DNA of 64,000 nucleotides from Nitrospira sp. (GTDB taxonomy: Bacteria; Nitrospirota; Nitrospiria; Nitrospirales; Nitrospiraceae). The notes beneath the pieces were generated by a model. That model did no database searches. It was given only the letters and a program-made list of their open reading frames with translations, and was not told the DNA's origin. The position numbers were made by a program, and so were the translations under genes. Positions 43,968 to 53,708 of this stretch are shown here, piece after piece (positions within the stretch are counted from its first letter, which is position 1; the number at the start of each line of letters is the position of its first letter). The stretch is taken from the NCBI GenBank assembly GCA_005116955.1, contig SWDI01000003.1, positions 62,001 to 126,000 of the forward strand. Reading direction: 5' to 3'.

Positions 43968-45092
43968 ATGGATCTGATGGCTATGCTGAGACCCTCAAAC
44001 AAAACTCACCTCAATCTTTTGCATGGTTCATTGGTGCTATTAATAATGCTGTCATTGGCGGCGTGCGAGAAGAAAGTTGAGTCTGAAGAGGTGCGCCCGG
44101 TACGCAGCCTGGTTGTCGAAGCACATATGTCCGGCGAACGTATCGCGTTGACGGGACAACTACATGCACGCGACGAAACCAAATTAGCCTTCCGGTTGTC
44201 CGGCAAGCTCATTGAAAGGTCGGTGACCGTGGGCGATACGGTCAAGGCCGGTCAGGTCGTCGCTCGGCTGGATGCCGTCACGGAGCGACATGCCCGGAAT
44301 GCCGCACGAGCCGATTATACTGCGGCTCTGGCTGTGCTTGATCAATCAGCGGCGGCGGAAAGCCGCTTTGGCAACTTGCTCAAAGAGAGCGCTGTGTCGA
44401 AGGCAGAGTATGAAGAGGCGTTGCGGCACCTGAAGACCGCGCATGCTCAAGTCGACGCGACGCGCGCGAAATTAGATACCGCAGAGGTTCAGCTAGGGTA
44501 TGCAGATCTCAAGGCGGATGCCGATGGCGTGATTACATCCAAAGGCGCGGAGCCCGGCGAGGTGATCCAAGCGGGGCAAATGATTTTTGCGTTGGCGCAT
44601 CAGAAAGGCCGAGATGCTGTGTTCGACATGCCGGCGCAAATCATTCGTGCTGGGATTTCGGCTCATCAAGAGGTTGATGTGTGGCTGGCCGACAATCCCG
44701 ACATCAAAACCATTGGTCATGTCCGTGAAATAGCCCCTCAGGCCGACCCCTCGACGAGAACCTATCAAGTGAAGGTCAGCCTCGATACGCTTCCGTCTGG
44801 GATGTTCTTGGGGTCGACCGTGGTGGGGAAGTTGAGGCTCCAGGCGGGCGCCTTGATTGAAGTCCCATTCTCCGCACTGATGATGGCGGCCACACAACCG
44901 GCTGTTTGGGTCATCGATCCGCAGACTGCTGTGGTTCATAAACGCGAGATAGACGTCGCCCGGTACAATCAACATGCTGTCCTTGTCGCGTCTGGATTAC
45001 TGTCTGGGGACAGAATTGTCACAGCAGGCGCACAGTCGCTCCATGATGGGCAAAAGGTCAAGTTGCTGGAGGACGAGAGTGGCGGGCACTAA
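43968..45092 (+). CDS. RND efflux periplasmic adaptor lipoprotein
   Basis: Membrane-fusion subunit for the RND pump that follows. Lipoprotein signal LLIMLSLAAC near the N-terminus; then the first barrel-sandwich half around RIALTGQLHARDETKLAFRL, GDTVKAGQVVARLD, a coiled-coil hairpin, the second half KADADGVITSKGAEPGEVI and a beta-barrel. 374 residues from the start chosen (AGGGA 6 bases before ATG 43968); an earlier ATG is at 43944. Its end overlaps the pump gene by 14 bases. Confidence 0.9.
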   Translation: MDLMAMLRPSNKTHLNLLHGSLVLLIMLSLAACEKKVESEEVRPVRSLVVEAHMSGERIALTGQLHARDETKLAFRLSGKLIERSVTVGDTVKAGQVVARLDAVTERHARNAARADYTAALAVLDQSAAAESRFGNLLKESAVSKAEYEEALRHLKTAHAQVDATRAKLDTAEVQLGYADLKADADGVITSKGAEPGEVIQAGQMIFALAHQKGRDAVFDMPAQIIRAGISAHQEVDVWLADNPDIKTIGHVREIAPQADPSTRTYQVKVSLDTLPSGMFLGSTVVGKLRLQAGALIEVPFSALMMAATQPAVWVIDPQTAVVHKREIDVARYNQHAVLVASGLLSGDRIVTAGAQSLHDGQKVKLLEDESGGH

Positions 45093-48000
45093 TCTCTCCG
45101 AATGGGCCATCCGGCACAAGTCACTGACGATCTATTTCATGGCGATGATATTGGTTGCTGGTACCTATGCGTACATGCATTTGGGGAGTAATGAGGATCC
45201 GCCGTTCACGATCAGGGTCATGGTTGTACAGACGCTCTGGCCGGGAGCCACGCAAGATGAGACCATGCGGCAGGTGACGGACCGTATAGAAAAGAAACTG
45301 CAGGAAACACCCCATCTTGATTACTTGAAGAGTTATACGACTGCCGGGAAATCGACGATTTTCGTGACGTTGCTGGATAGCTCCTCCACACAGGAAGTTC
45401 CTGATATTTGGTATCAGGTACGAAAGAAAGTGGGGGATATCGGGCAGACGTTGCCGCAAGGAACGATCGGGCCATTCTTCAATGATGAGTTCGGTGACAC
45501 GTTCGGGGTCATTTACGCCTTCACCGCCGACGGATTTACGCACCGCGAATTACGAGATTATGTCGAGAAGGCGCGCTCGCGTTTGTTGGAGGTCCCCGAT
45601 GTGTCCAAAGTCGAAACCATCGGTACGCAGGACGAAAGGATCTACATCGAGTTTTCCACGCAGCGCCTCGCCGAGCTGAAACTTGATCGCATGGCTCTGA
45701 TGAAGGAACTCCAAGCACAAAACGCCGTCAATCCATCAGGGGTCATCCAAACAAAAGACGAGCGAGTCCTGGTGCAGGTTTCCGGAAAGCTCCAGTCAGA
45801 ACAGGATTTCCTGAACATCAATTTTGCCATCGGAAACAGGATGCTACGGTTGAGCGATATCGCGACTGTTTCCTGCGGGTACGTCGATCCTCCGCAACCC
45901 ATGTTTCGCGCGAACGGAAGAAACGCGATCGGGCTGGCAATATCGATGCGATCATCCGGGGATATTCTCGCGCTCGACCAGAATATCAAGGAGGCGATAC
46001 GGCACATCACGGCGACCTTCCCCATTGGGATCGACACGCATCTGGTCGCTGATCAGCCCAAGGTCGTTCACCATGCCGTACACGAGTTCATGAAGGCGTT
46101 ATGGGAAGCGATCGCCATTGTTCTCGGGATCAGTTTTTTTAGTCTTGGCGTTCGGGCGGGCCTGGTTGTGATGTTGTCGATCCCTCTGGTTCTGGCGATC
46201 GCCTTTGTGATGATGGACGTACTCGGCATTGATCTCCAGCGCATATCGCTTGGCGCGCTCATTATTGCGCTGGGATTACTGGTTGATGATGCCATGATCA
46301 CCATTGAAAGCATGCTCACCAAACTAGAGCAAGGCTGGGATACGTTGCGTTCGGCGACGTTCGCGTATACGACCACGGCGTTTCCGATGTTAACCGGGAC
46401 GCTTGTGACGATGATTGGTTTTGTGCCGGTCGGGTTCGCCAAAAGTGGAGCCGGAGAGTATACCTTTTCACTCTTTGTCGTCGTCGCAGTCGCTCTGATG
46501 GCGTCGTGGATTGTTGCGGTACTGTTCTCGCCTTTAATTGGAACGATGGTTCTGTCGACACAACTTGAAAACAAACATGCTGAAAAATCGGGTTCCTATC
46601 GTGTCTTCCATCGCATTCTTCTCTATAGCCTGCGCCATCCAAAAGGAACAATTGCAGTGACGGGTGGCCTATTGTGTCTTTCGCTGGCCTTGCTGCCGTT
46701 GGTTCCTAACCAATTTTTCCCTTCCTCCGACCGTCCCGAATTGATCGTCGATTTGCGTTTGAGGCAGGATGCGTCGATTTACGCGGCCAACAAGGTTTCA
46801 CAAAGGCTTGACGGAATTCTTCGCGATCACAAGGATATCGACCATTGGAGCTCGTACGTCGGTCGGGGCGCCGTTCGGTTCTATTTGCCGCTCGATGTTC
46901 AGCTAGACAACGAGTTTTTCACCGAAACAGTGGTCGTCACGAATGATCTTGACGCACGCGAACGCGTACGGGCGTATCTCGAAAACGCGCTACAGCAACA
47001 ATTTCCCGAAGTCATTGGCCGCATTTACCCACTTGAATTGGGGCCTCCTGTCGGGTGGCCGATTCAGTATCGTGTCAGCGGAGAAGGAATTGCCAAGGTT
47101 CGTGACATCGCCGACAAAGTCGCGGGTATTTTGGCGGCTAATCCTGGTTTGAACAACATCAATTTCAACTGGATGGAACCGATCCAGAAATTCAAAATTC
47201 AAGTGCATCAGGATGAGGCGAGGCTCTTAGGCCTCACCTCATCGGATGTGGCGCAGGCGATCAACATCGTGGTGTCCGGCGAAACAGCCACGCAAATCCG
47301 TGATGATATTTACCTGATCAACGTCGTGGCCAGGGCCCAAGAAACAGAACGGATGTCATTGGATAGAATGCGAGTGCTGGAAATTCCACTACCCAACGGG
47401 AAAACAGTGCCGCTGACAGAACTTGCCAGCGTCAATTACGAGCAGGAATTTCCCCTGATCTGGCGCAGAGGCAGATTGCCGACCCTCACGGTGCAAGCGG
47501 ATGTTACACACGGCGTCATGCCGGCGACAGTCATGGAACAGCTACATGCACCGCTCTCGTCCCTGCGACAGCAGCTTCCTCCGGGGTATGACATTGCTGT
47601 GGGTGGTAGCGTTGAGGAGAGCACGAAATCGCAGGCATCGGTCGCCGCAGTCTTTCCGATTACAATTGTGCTGATGATCACGGTACTCATGATTCAAATG
47701 CAGAATGTCAGCCGTCTTGTTCTTGTTCTCAGTGTCGCGCCGCTTGGCGTCATCGGTGTTGTCCTGACACTGCTTGCCGTGCAGAAACCCATGGGGTTCG
47801 TCGCGTTGCTGGGAGTCATTGCGCTTGTCGGCATGATCGTGCGCAACTCGGTCATACTTGTGCACCAAATTCAAGTCGAGCAAGAAGCGGGTCGCTCTGA
47901 TTGGTCGGCCGTTGTTGAAGCGACACTGTTGCGTTTTCGCCCGATCATGTTAACTGCGGTGGCCGCTATTCTGGGCATGGTGCCCATTGCCTCGACTGTC

Positions 48001-48144
48001 TTCTGGGGTCCCATGGCTGCCGCGATTATGGGAGGGCTGACCGTGGCAACCATGCTTACTCTGATTTTTCTGCCGTCGCTGTATGTTGTGTGGTTTCGGA
48101 TTCGCGAAGAGGTGTCAAAACCTATAGAGGTAGCTGTGTCATGA
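45079..48144 (+). CDS. RND family efflux pump inner-membrane protein
   Basis: Proton-driven exporter of the AcrB/HAE class. About 1021 residues with the usual 12 membrane helices in two groups (one near the N-terminus plus 330-530, one plus 860-1010) and two large periplasmic loops. The relay Asp pair is in ALGLLVDDAMITIES. NEDPPFTIRVMVVQTLWPGA starts the first pore domain, and GPMAAAIMGGLTVATMLTL closes the last helix. The frame is open upstream inside the adaptor, but GTG 45079 follows GGAGG and gives the family N-terminus. No outer-membrane factor gene follows, so a TolC partner must be elsewhere. Confidence 0.93.
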   Translation: MAGTNLSEWAIRHKSLTIYFMAMILVAGTYAYMHLGSNEDPPFTIRVMVVQTLWPGATQDETMRQVTDRIEKKLQETPHLDYLKSYTTAGKSTIFVTLLDSSSTQEVPDIWYQVRKKVGDIGQTLPQGTIGPFFNDEFGDTFGVIYAFTADGFTHRELRDYVEKARSRLLEVPDVSKVETIGTQDERIYIEFSTQRLAELKLDRMALMKELQAQNAVNPSGVIQTKDERVLVQVSGKLQSEQDFLNINFAIGNRMLRLSDIATVSCGYVDPPQPMFRANGRNAIGLAISMRSSGDILALDQNIKEAIRHITATFPIGIDTHLVADQPKVVHHAVHEFMKALWEAIAIVLGISFFSLGVRAGLVVMLSIPLVLAIAFVMMDVLGIDLQRISLGALIIALGLLVDDAMITIESMLTKLEQGWDTLRSATFAYTTTAFPMLTGTLVTMIGFVPVGFAKSGAGEYTFSLFVVVAVALMASWIVAVLFSPLIGTMVLSTQLENKHAEKSGSYRVFHRILLYSLRHPKGTIAVTGGLLCLSLALLPLVPNQFFPSSDRPELIVDLRLRQDASIYAANKVSQRLDGILRDHKDIDHWSSYVGRGAVRFYLPLDVQLDNEFFTETVVVTNDLDARERVRAYLENALQQQFPEVIGRIYPLELGPPVGWPIQYRVSGEGIAKVRDIADKVAGILAANPGLNNINFNWMEPIQKFKIQVHQDEARLLGLTSSDVAQAINIVVSGETATQIRDDIYLINVVARAQETERMSLDRMRVLEIPLPNGKTVPLTELASVNYEQEFPLIWRRGRLPTLTVQADVTHGVMPATVMEQLHAPLSSLRQQLPPGYDIAVGGSVEESTKSQASVAAVFPITIVLMITVLMIQMQNVSRLVLVLSVAPLGVIGVVLTLLAVQKPMGFVALLGVIALVGMIVRNSVILVHQIQVEQEAGRSDWSAVVEATLLRFRPIMLTAVAAILGMVPIASTVFWGPMAAAIMGGLTVATMLTLIFLPSLYVVWFRIREEVSKPIEVAVS

Positions 48145-48261
48145 CACACTGTGGATTTAAGCTTGTAGTGCACCACTGCTGGTCTGGGCAATGATCTCTG
48201 TCGGCATTGAGGGGAATGAAACGGGGCAGGGCACAGTATGCACACGAAAAGGAGGTGTCCC

Positions 48262-48357
48262 ATGCGCACAAGGGGCGGTCATTTTGTAGGTGTTACAACG
48301 CTCCTGGAGCTTACGCTGTCAGTCGCAGCTATTTCACTGGCGCCAATTTTACCATGA
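48262..48357 (+). CDS. Possible 31-residue hydrophobic peptide
   Basis: A very strong ribosome-binding site (AAAAGGAGGTG) lies 4-5 bases before this ATG. The frame encodes MRTRGGHFVGVTTLLELTLS and a further 11 mainly hydrophobic residues, ending in TGA. A single short membrane segment is plausible. It overlaps the 3' end of the minus-strand gene at 48329-48535. It may be a small protein or the surviving start of a lost gene; no family recognised. Confidence 0.35.
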   Translation: MRTRGGHFVGVTTLLELTLSVAAISLAPILP

Positions 48358-48535
48358 ATACGCCCACCCCTCTCGTAATAGTCACCTGCCCAGCCCGGCT
48401 CAACCGACCCACTTCCTGAAAGAGGTCGTTCCAGGTGAGATCGGGACATTGAGTCACGAAGCGGTCAAAGTCACACTCCGGCGAGTCTTTGAGCATGGCC
48501 ATGATACGGTCGGTGATCGGTCTGTTGGTAGTCAT
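48329..48535 (-). CDS. Small conserved hypothetical protein
   Basis: A 68-residue protein beginning MTTNRPITDRIMAMLKDSPE, continuing LTWNDLFQEVGRLSRAGQVT and a short beta end. This looks like a small winged-helix domain. I recall similar short proteins in Nitrospira genomes. AAGAGGAG lies 6 bases before the ATG, which supports real expression. Function unknown. Confidence 0.7.
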   Translation of the reverse strand: MTTNRPITDRIMAMLKDSPECDFDRFVTQCPDLTWNDLFQEVGRLSRAGQVTITRGVGVFMVKLAPVK

Positions 48536-48806
48536 CGGCGACTCCTCTTGTGTAATGGCGGCGTCTGGTGATGGACGGAGTGTCCGACGGGGAGACCCCT
48601 GGGATCAATCCCGTTGAGAATAGGCCGAATACACGAGGAATAAGACAATCGGCCTGCTGAAACGTCGTAGGTGTATGCTACGCGGTTGACAACTGGTCCG
48701 TCAAGCGAGGTAGCCGGCCTACTGGCTTGCGATGTTCTTCGCACGCCGGAGCAATGGGACAGATGCTCGTCTCTGGTTTAGCTCCAGATCGGAGTCGCTC
48801 GTGGTG

Positions 48807-49346
48807 TCAGCTCTTCAATCGCTGTAATTCAAGGTGGAGAGTCTTCGCACCACCTGCAATCCAGATATGCCCGTCCTGGATTGTCCATTCTAACTGCATG
48901 GTAGGTTGTGTCATCGCAGCCAGGGCACGAACGCTTTCCATGGGGAGCAGCGTCACCGTGAGGTTCTTCAGCCGGTCGAGCGACGGGCCTTGGTTCGCCC
49001 ACCATACTTCGGCGCTGCGGGCTCCATAGGCATAGACAATGACCTGTTTGGAGCGGCCACAGGCCTGACGCAAGGTTTTCTCGTCGGGCTGGCCGATCTC
49101 GATCCAGCAGTCGATTGCTCCCGTGAAGTCCCGCCGCCACAGAGCCGGTTCATCTTCGGTGCCTACCCCTCGGCCGAATGACAAGGCATCGTCTGCGTGC
49201 AGTGCGAAGGCGAGCACTCGTACCATCATGCGTTCTTCCGTCTCAGATGGATGGCGCGCAAGTGTGAGCGCATGATCCTGGAAGTGCTGGCGATCCATAT
49301 CGGCGATCTGCAGCAGAGCTTTATAGATAGTTGCGTTGGAAGCCAT
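48807..49346 (-). CDS. YaeQ family protein
   Basis: A 179-residue protein matching YaeQ over its length: SNATIYKALLQIADMDRQHF, LARHPSETEERMMVRVLAFA, LSFGRGVGTEDEPALWRRD, IDCWIEIGQPDEKTLRQACG and VYAYGARSAEVWW. YaeQ has a modified PD-(D/E)XK-like fold; its E. coli member was reported to suppress RfaH loss, but molecular function is unclear. The open frame runs to 49394; ATG 49346 fits the family start. Follows the VF530 gene by 16 bases. Confidence 0.88.
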   Translation of the reverse strand: MASNATIYKALLQIADMDRQHFQDHALTLARHPSETEERMMVRVLAFALHADDALSFGRGVGTEDEPALWRRDFTGAIDCWIEIGQPDEKTLRQACGRSKQVIVYAYGARSAEVWWANQGPSLDRLKNLTVTLLPMESVRALAAMTQPTMQLEWTIQDGHIWIAGGAKTLHLELQRLKS

Positions 49347-49362
49347 CGTGCCAGGGTGGGCG

Positions 49363-49593
49363 CTAGGGGAGTTCCTCCACAAACATCTGTTCAACTCGCT
49401 TGCGCGCCCACGGCGTCTTGCGCAGGAACGTCAGGCTCGACTGGATCGTCGGATGATGGCGGAAACAGCGGATGGGCACGCGGGCGCCCAATGTTGCCCA
49501 TCCGTGCCGTGCGACCAAGGTCGTGACAATGGTTTCCAATGTGACCCCGTGCAAGGGATCGCGAGGATGGGTTATGGCATGCGGCTGGTTCAT
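49363..49593 (-). CDS. VF530 (DUF2132) family DNA-binding protein
   Basis: A 76-residue protein: [40 protein letters not shown] and [20 protein letters not shown] are the defining segments of the VF530 family, a small helical, reported DNA-binding domain. The frame is open to 49647, but [12 protein letters not shown] at 49593 is the natural start. Probably co-transcribed with yaeQ. Confidence 0.88.
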   Translation of the reverse strand: MNQPHAITHPRDPLHGVTLETIVTTLVARHGWATLGARVPIRCFRHHPTIQSSLTFLRKTPWARKRVEQMFVEELP

Positions 49594-49822
49594 GGATGAA
49601 CTGGACCTGAGTGGATGCAGAGTACCGATTGCGGCTGAATTCCACAAGTGGGCTCCGCGGGCGCGGCGGCAAGATCGGAGCGGAATCGATGATCAACACG
49701 AGAGCCAGTGGGAGGCAGGAGAGCATCCAAGAACGCGCACGCGTTCATTTCATACATCTCAGGCCCGTACCCTTGTTTTGGTGCAGTCGGTCCTGACCCT
49801 GAGTTCTTCAGGCCGGCTTCGA

Positions 49823-50134
49823 TCAGGCTGCGGTGTTGCGCTTGAGCAGATTGGCGAAAGGGCTGAAGGGTCGATCTGGTTCACGGCTCGACAGAGATTC
49901 ATTCGGTCCGCTACCGACCTGATCGCGCTGATGCTCATTGTCGTGACAGTAGAGGCAGAGCAACTCCCAGTTGCTGCCGTCAGGGGGATTGTTGTGATGG
50001 TTGTGGTCCTTGTGATGGACCGTGAGTTGATTCAGCTTCTTCCCATCAAACTCTCGTCCACAATGGGCACAGACCCAGGGGAATAATTTTAGCGCCCGTG
50101 CCCGGTAGCTCTGCTCTTGGCTCTTCTGCATCAT
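49823..50134 (-). CDS. HNH nuclease family protein, YajD-like
   Basis: A 103-residue protein with an HNH fold: CAHCGREFDGKKLNQLTVHH, then KDHNHHNNPPDGSNWELLC and LYCHDNEHQR. The two Cys pairs bind structural zinc and the HH...N...H residues form the metal site. This is the YajD-like stand-alone HNH group. The C-terminal 25 residues are low complexity. The neighbouring genes are also small and unlinked in function. Confidence 0.87.
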   Translation of the reverse strand: MMQKSQEQSYRARALKLFPWVCAHCGREFDGKKLNQLTVHHKDHNHHNNPPDGSNWELLCLYCHDNEHQRDQVGSGPNESLSSREPDRPFSPFANLLKRNTAA

Positions 50135-50374
50135 GCCATGCCTCCGAGAGAAGGATGACTCGGCTCAGAGATATTCTACAGCAAGTCTACCAGACCTCGC
50201 CACTTCGCCATGACACGTTTCCTGATTCGACTCTTCACCACTCGCCGAGGTCAAGGCTTAGCAGACACCGCGAATTGGCTCGCGCATTACCGCTTGAACT
50301 TCAATCAATCCATATCCTTACCTGCTTCACACTATTCACGCACGTGTTCGTCGCGCGCAAAATCCATTCGATGA

Positions 50375-50896
50375 TTAGCGTATCCGGACTGCCGTTCCAG
50401 AGGCACCACACAGATATTCAGATGAATCTCCTCCTGGCATGGTGAGGGTTTCTTTCTCTGAAGGGATGGCAGCGCTGAAGATCAAGACGGAACCATGAGG
50501 ATCAATATGCCCATTCATTTTCGCACCCGTCAGGGTGTAGGACCGATCAATTGCGCGGAAGGTACCCTCTTGGCTGAAACTTCCATTCGGCTTCACGGTA
50601 TAGGTGAGTTCAGCAGTCTCTTTAAATAACGCGGAGGTCGGGCCAGGAAGAATAAGTGTACCCTCTTGGGTGAGCTGGGCAGAGCCGTGACCATCATAGA
50701 CAATAGTTCCATCGACGTAGAAGTGAGTCGTGGAGCCTATTGTGCTGTCAGTACAGGTTTTGATTATGCTGAATCGAAACGTGCCTGTGAGAGATGTTGT
50801 GGAGTCACTGCGGTTGTCTTCGGCCAGGGCCGACCAGGCGGGGAGTGTGACAAGACAAGCCGTGAGAGCGAGCACTGTGCAGGTTGACGTGCGCAT
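50375..50896 (-). CDS. Secreted hypothetical protein
   Basis: A 173-residue protein with a clear signal peptide (TCTVLALTACLVTLPAWSA, cleaved after ALA near residue 25). The mature chain is beta-rich and Thr/Ser/Gly-rich: LTGTFRFSIIKTCTD, DGTIVYDGHGSAQLTQEGT, ELTYTVKPNGSFSQEGTF. Two Cys could pair. ATG 50896 follows GGAGG by 7 bases. No family recognised. Confidence 0.75.
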   Translation of the reverse strand: MRTSTCTVLALTACLVTLPAWSALAEDNRSDSTTSLTGTFRFSIIKTCTDSTIGSTTHFYVDGTIVYDGHGSAQLTQEGTLILPGPTSALFKETAELTYTVKPNGSFSQEGTFRAIDRSYTLTGAKMNGHIDPHGSVLIFSAAIPSEKETLTMPGGDSSEYLCGASGTAVRIR

Positions 50897-51815
50897 GATG
50901 AGTCCTCCATGTTGCACGGACTGACATGACGAACGAATTGATGAGGCAAGGGACGCACAGGTCAGCATGAAAGATAGCTTGTGGTCCACGCGAAGTCCTT
51001 CTTGGTGCGGCGACGGTGGAAGGCCACCGTCGCCGGGTGTGATTTGCTCAGTTCGTGGTGATGGTCAATTCCCATCCGTTCGCGATGGAACCGCACTCTT
51101 GTGCCTCGTCGTCTCCCATGGAGAATTACACTGACAGATTCCTTGCTGGGAATCTCGCCACAGAAAAGCCCCGTTTCCTCACCGAATTGATCTCACTGGA
51201 GTCAAAGTAATAAGTATGTAGTGAGATATCGGAAAAGAGCTTGTTGTTGACCTGTGAAAAGTGTGGTCGGTTTCCTTCGGTCTAGAGTTAGGCGGCAGAT
51301 TCTATCTAGATCGCTGCGCCATGGGATACCCTACACAGGTAGGGTCGGAAGGCGGTGAGTGCACTTCGTCAGTGATGGATCGGTATTTGGCGCTTGGGCC
51401 AGATATCCCAGAACTTCGAGTAGGCATGGATCTGTTCCGGTTCGGTCTCATCCCCGGTCATGACAGGATGTCTGGTATTGACTCATCGGAAGATGCCGCT
51501 ATGGACATTCTAGGTGGCCACGATCTACGTAGGCCTAATGTACATTGGATGTAGGGTACGTTGATGTAAGTCAAGCTGGTTGAGGCCTGGGGCTTAGCCT
51601 ACTTGCCGCACGACAAGTGAGCGTATGCGGTCTGGCATGCTTGATCCCAAATCCATCGAGGATTGCGAGGAAGCCGTGGGAGGTGAGGCTGGGAATTTCT
51701 TCATCGATAGTCTGAGATCATGCCTGTACTGGGGGGTGAACTGCCAAGACCTGGCATCTGTTCCCTCTCTCGACTTCTAGTACTCGCTGATCATTCATGC
51801 GAGCTCGGCAGGAAC
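50897..51815. other. Gap of about 0.9 kb without a supportable gene
   Basis: Apart from the hairpins, nothing was recognised. ACCCTAC-ACAG-GTAGGGT at 51328-51345 is a second small inverted repeat. A 97-codon plus-strand frame at 51261-51554 lacks an SD and any family resemblance. The region lies next to a decayed gene and may itself be decayed. Confidence 0.5.
51009..51034. repeat. Perfect 11-bp hairpin
   Basis: GGCGACGGTGG and CCACCGTCGCC flank a four-base loop AAGG. Neither side carries a T-run, so it is not a standard terminator. It lies 113 bases upstream of the secreted-protein gene start at 50896. Confidence 0.5.
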
Positions 51816-52847
51816 TCAGTATGGTCGCCTGCGGCTGACTGCTTGGATCTCTCTCTGGAAGGAAACAGAATTCTTCCGCCTTGTCTGGATACCTGTTGCC
51901 TCAACAGGTATCCATGGGAGTCTCGCGGAGGCGGTTTTCACCGCATCCATTGCAAGTTGAACGGCGAGGCCATCATGAAAGGATGCATCGATATCAGGAT
52001 CGAGCTTCCCTCTCAGACAGGCATTCACAAAGCTTCGCATCATGATACCGAGGGCGCTGGGAGATTCATTACGCGCCTCGGCTGGCAGCGGTACCTCTTC
52101 CCACTGTGTGTTTGATCGGTGTACGATTTGTAGCGTATCAATACTGCCTCTACTCAGTGAGGCGCGGAGCGCCCCGTCTTCTCCGATCACTTCGATATGG
52201 GCCTTGCCACCATACGATGGCGCGATTCGGCTGGAAAACCACTGACCCTGTACGCCACACGTGTGTGTAAACCAGGCAGTTGCCATGTCATCAGTTGCCT
52301 GAGCTGATGATTTGGCGCGATCGTCTTTTCTTTTGTGATGAACGTGAGGAAGATTGCGGTATAACCCGGTGACTGACTGGAGAGGGCCAAACAGGAATCG
52401 TGCCAGGTCGAAGAGATGTGATCCTACATCATGGAGAACACCACTACTTTTCAATAGGAGCCCATCCCAGCTGTTATGCTGAGCGCGCAAGTGATAGGGC
52501 GTGCCAATATCCCCTCGTCGGATCCGACGCCGTAGCTCTTGCAATCCGTAGAGGTAGCGATAGGTAAAGGCAACTTGGTGGACCTTCCCGCTCAGTTCCG
52601 CAGTGTGAGCCATTTCTTTCGCTTCTGTCACGCTCGTCGCCAACGGCTTTTCACAGAAGACATGCTTTCCTGAGGCGAAGCCAGCTTTGGCCTGTGCGGC
52701 ATGTTCGCTGGTTGACGTGACGATTGTGATCGCATCGAGATCTGTTCGTGCTCATAGTTCGTGATAGTCGATGTAGAGGTCGGGAATATTGAATTGGGCC
52801 GCGAGAGATTGAAGCCGTTCTGGCCGACGGCGAGTTATTGTCAAGTC
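51816..52847 (-). pseudogene. Gfo/Idh/MocA-type oxidoreductase with premature TGA
   Basis: The intact part (52643 down to 51816, and in-frame up to the stop) reads as a Gfo/Idh/MocA family dehydrogenase: TDLDAITIVTSTSEHAAQA, GKHVFCEKPLATSVTEAKEM, then the C-terminal domain LHDVGSHLFDLARFLFGP. Upstream, in the same frame, TITRRRPERLQSLAAQFNIP and DLYIDYHEL continue the NAD-binding domain, but an in-frame TGA (52752-52754) falls where the family has a Leu (HELLART). The Gly-rich NAD loop and a start codon are not found. Hence a truncated, probably non-functional gene, unless the TGA is a sequencing error. Confidence 0.78.
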
Positions 52848-53304
52848 TGGTGTCCAGCAGTCTGAATCAAGCGGCGACCTGGTCCGACTGTGTTGCCTCG
52901 ATTCCATCCGTGAATTTCACGCCCGTGGATATCCGTCACTACAATAAGACTCCCAAGATCGTGAAGTGGAAATACGGTGATCCGTCTCGACGAATCAGGA
53001 CAGATTCAGTTGTTACAGGCCACTAGTAACCATGTCGAGAACACATCGATACGTGGACTGGCGGCGAGAACTGCTGACACCAACGCCTTTGCAGCATGGG
53101 TCGCTAGCTTCTTACGTGACTCGTCATCCGACTCCGGCATGGCACAGGATATAAGCTCTGCCCATCGAATTGTCCAGACCTTTGACCCGCTGATTAAGAG
53201 TCAGCGGGTGATTATGATTTATAACTCCCCGGACTTCAAAGATGGGTCGTATCACTGCTGACTTAGCACACTGCCCCCTTCTCCCCTCCTATTACCATTT
53301 CATC
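52848..53304. other. Gap of about 0.45 kb with a tRNA-like fragment
   Basis: No protein gene could be supported. At 53185-53209 the plus strand has ACCCGCTGA-TTAAGAG-TCAGCGGGT, a perfect 9-bp hairpin. Read on the minus strand it is CGCTGA-CTCTTAA-TCAGCG, the sequence of a tRNA-Lys (CUU) anticodon arm. The flanks do not form the D- or T-arm. Confidence 0.45.
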
Positions 53305-53562
53305 TCACTTCTTAAAAATCAGCCTCGGCTCGGTCATGTTGCCCATTGGGACTGCCACCAGTTCCCACCCGCTCGCACCAAATTCGTTCAACTTGGTTTG
53401 CATATTCTGGGTATCAGGCAGCACCTCCACGATCATGTACTGAAATCGTTTTGGTTCTTGTGCTTTCGCGTTGAACTGTTGCCCCGTGAGCAGCAGAAGC
53501 CCCAATGCGGTAAGACTGATTCCTGCGATCACCCACGCGACTGAAAGACGTACGCTCTGCAT
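53305..53562 (-). CDS. Small membrane-anchored protein, DUF4177-like
   Basis: An 85-residue protein: one N-terminal membrane segment (VAWVIAGISLTALGLLLL) then a short alpha/beta domain, FQYMIVEVLPDTQNMQTKLN and EFGASGWELVAVPMGNM, which resembles the DUF4177 fold (helix, then GWELV). ATG 53562 lies 5 bases after GGAGG; an ATG at 53574 and an earlier start are less well placed. Function unknown; probably faces the periplasm. Confidence 0.72.
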   Translation of the reverse strand: MQSVRLSVAWVIAGISLTALGLLLLTGQQFNAKAQEPKRFQYMIVEVLPDTQNMQTKLNEFGASGWELVAVPMGNMTEPRLIFKK

Positions 53563-53708
53563 ATCGGCCTCCATTTTCTTCCCCAATAAAACGAGGAAGG
53601 TTCAGGTTAGGGGTGCACCACGCGCCATTTTACACCGATGAGAGAAACAGTTGTTGAGGGTAGAGAAAGCCCGAGGGAGAGCAAGTGGCTGATCGAATGT
53701 TTTCTTCG

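Noticed and set aside
44974-45078. Upstream extension of the RND pump frame.
   Set aside because: It lies inside the adaptor coding sequence in another frame; GTG 45079 has a good SD and the family N-terminus.
51261-51554. 97-codon plus-strand ORF.
   Set aside because: No SD and no family features; composition unremarkable.
52838-53261. Two overlapping plus-strand ORFs in different frames.
   Set aside because: They partly shadow the decayed MocA gene and show no domain.
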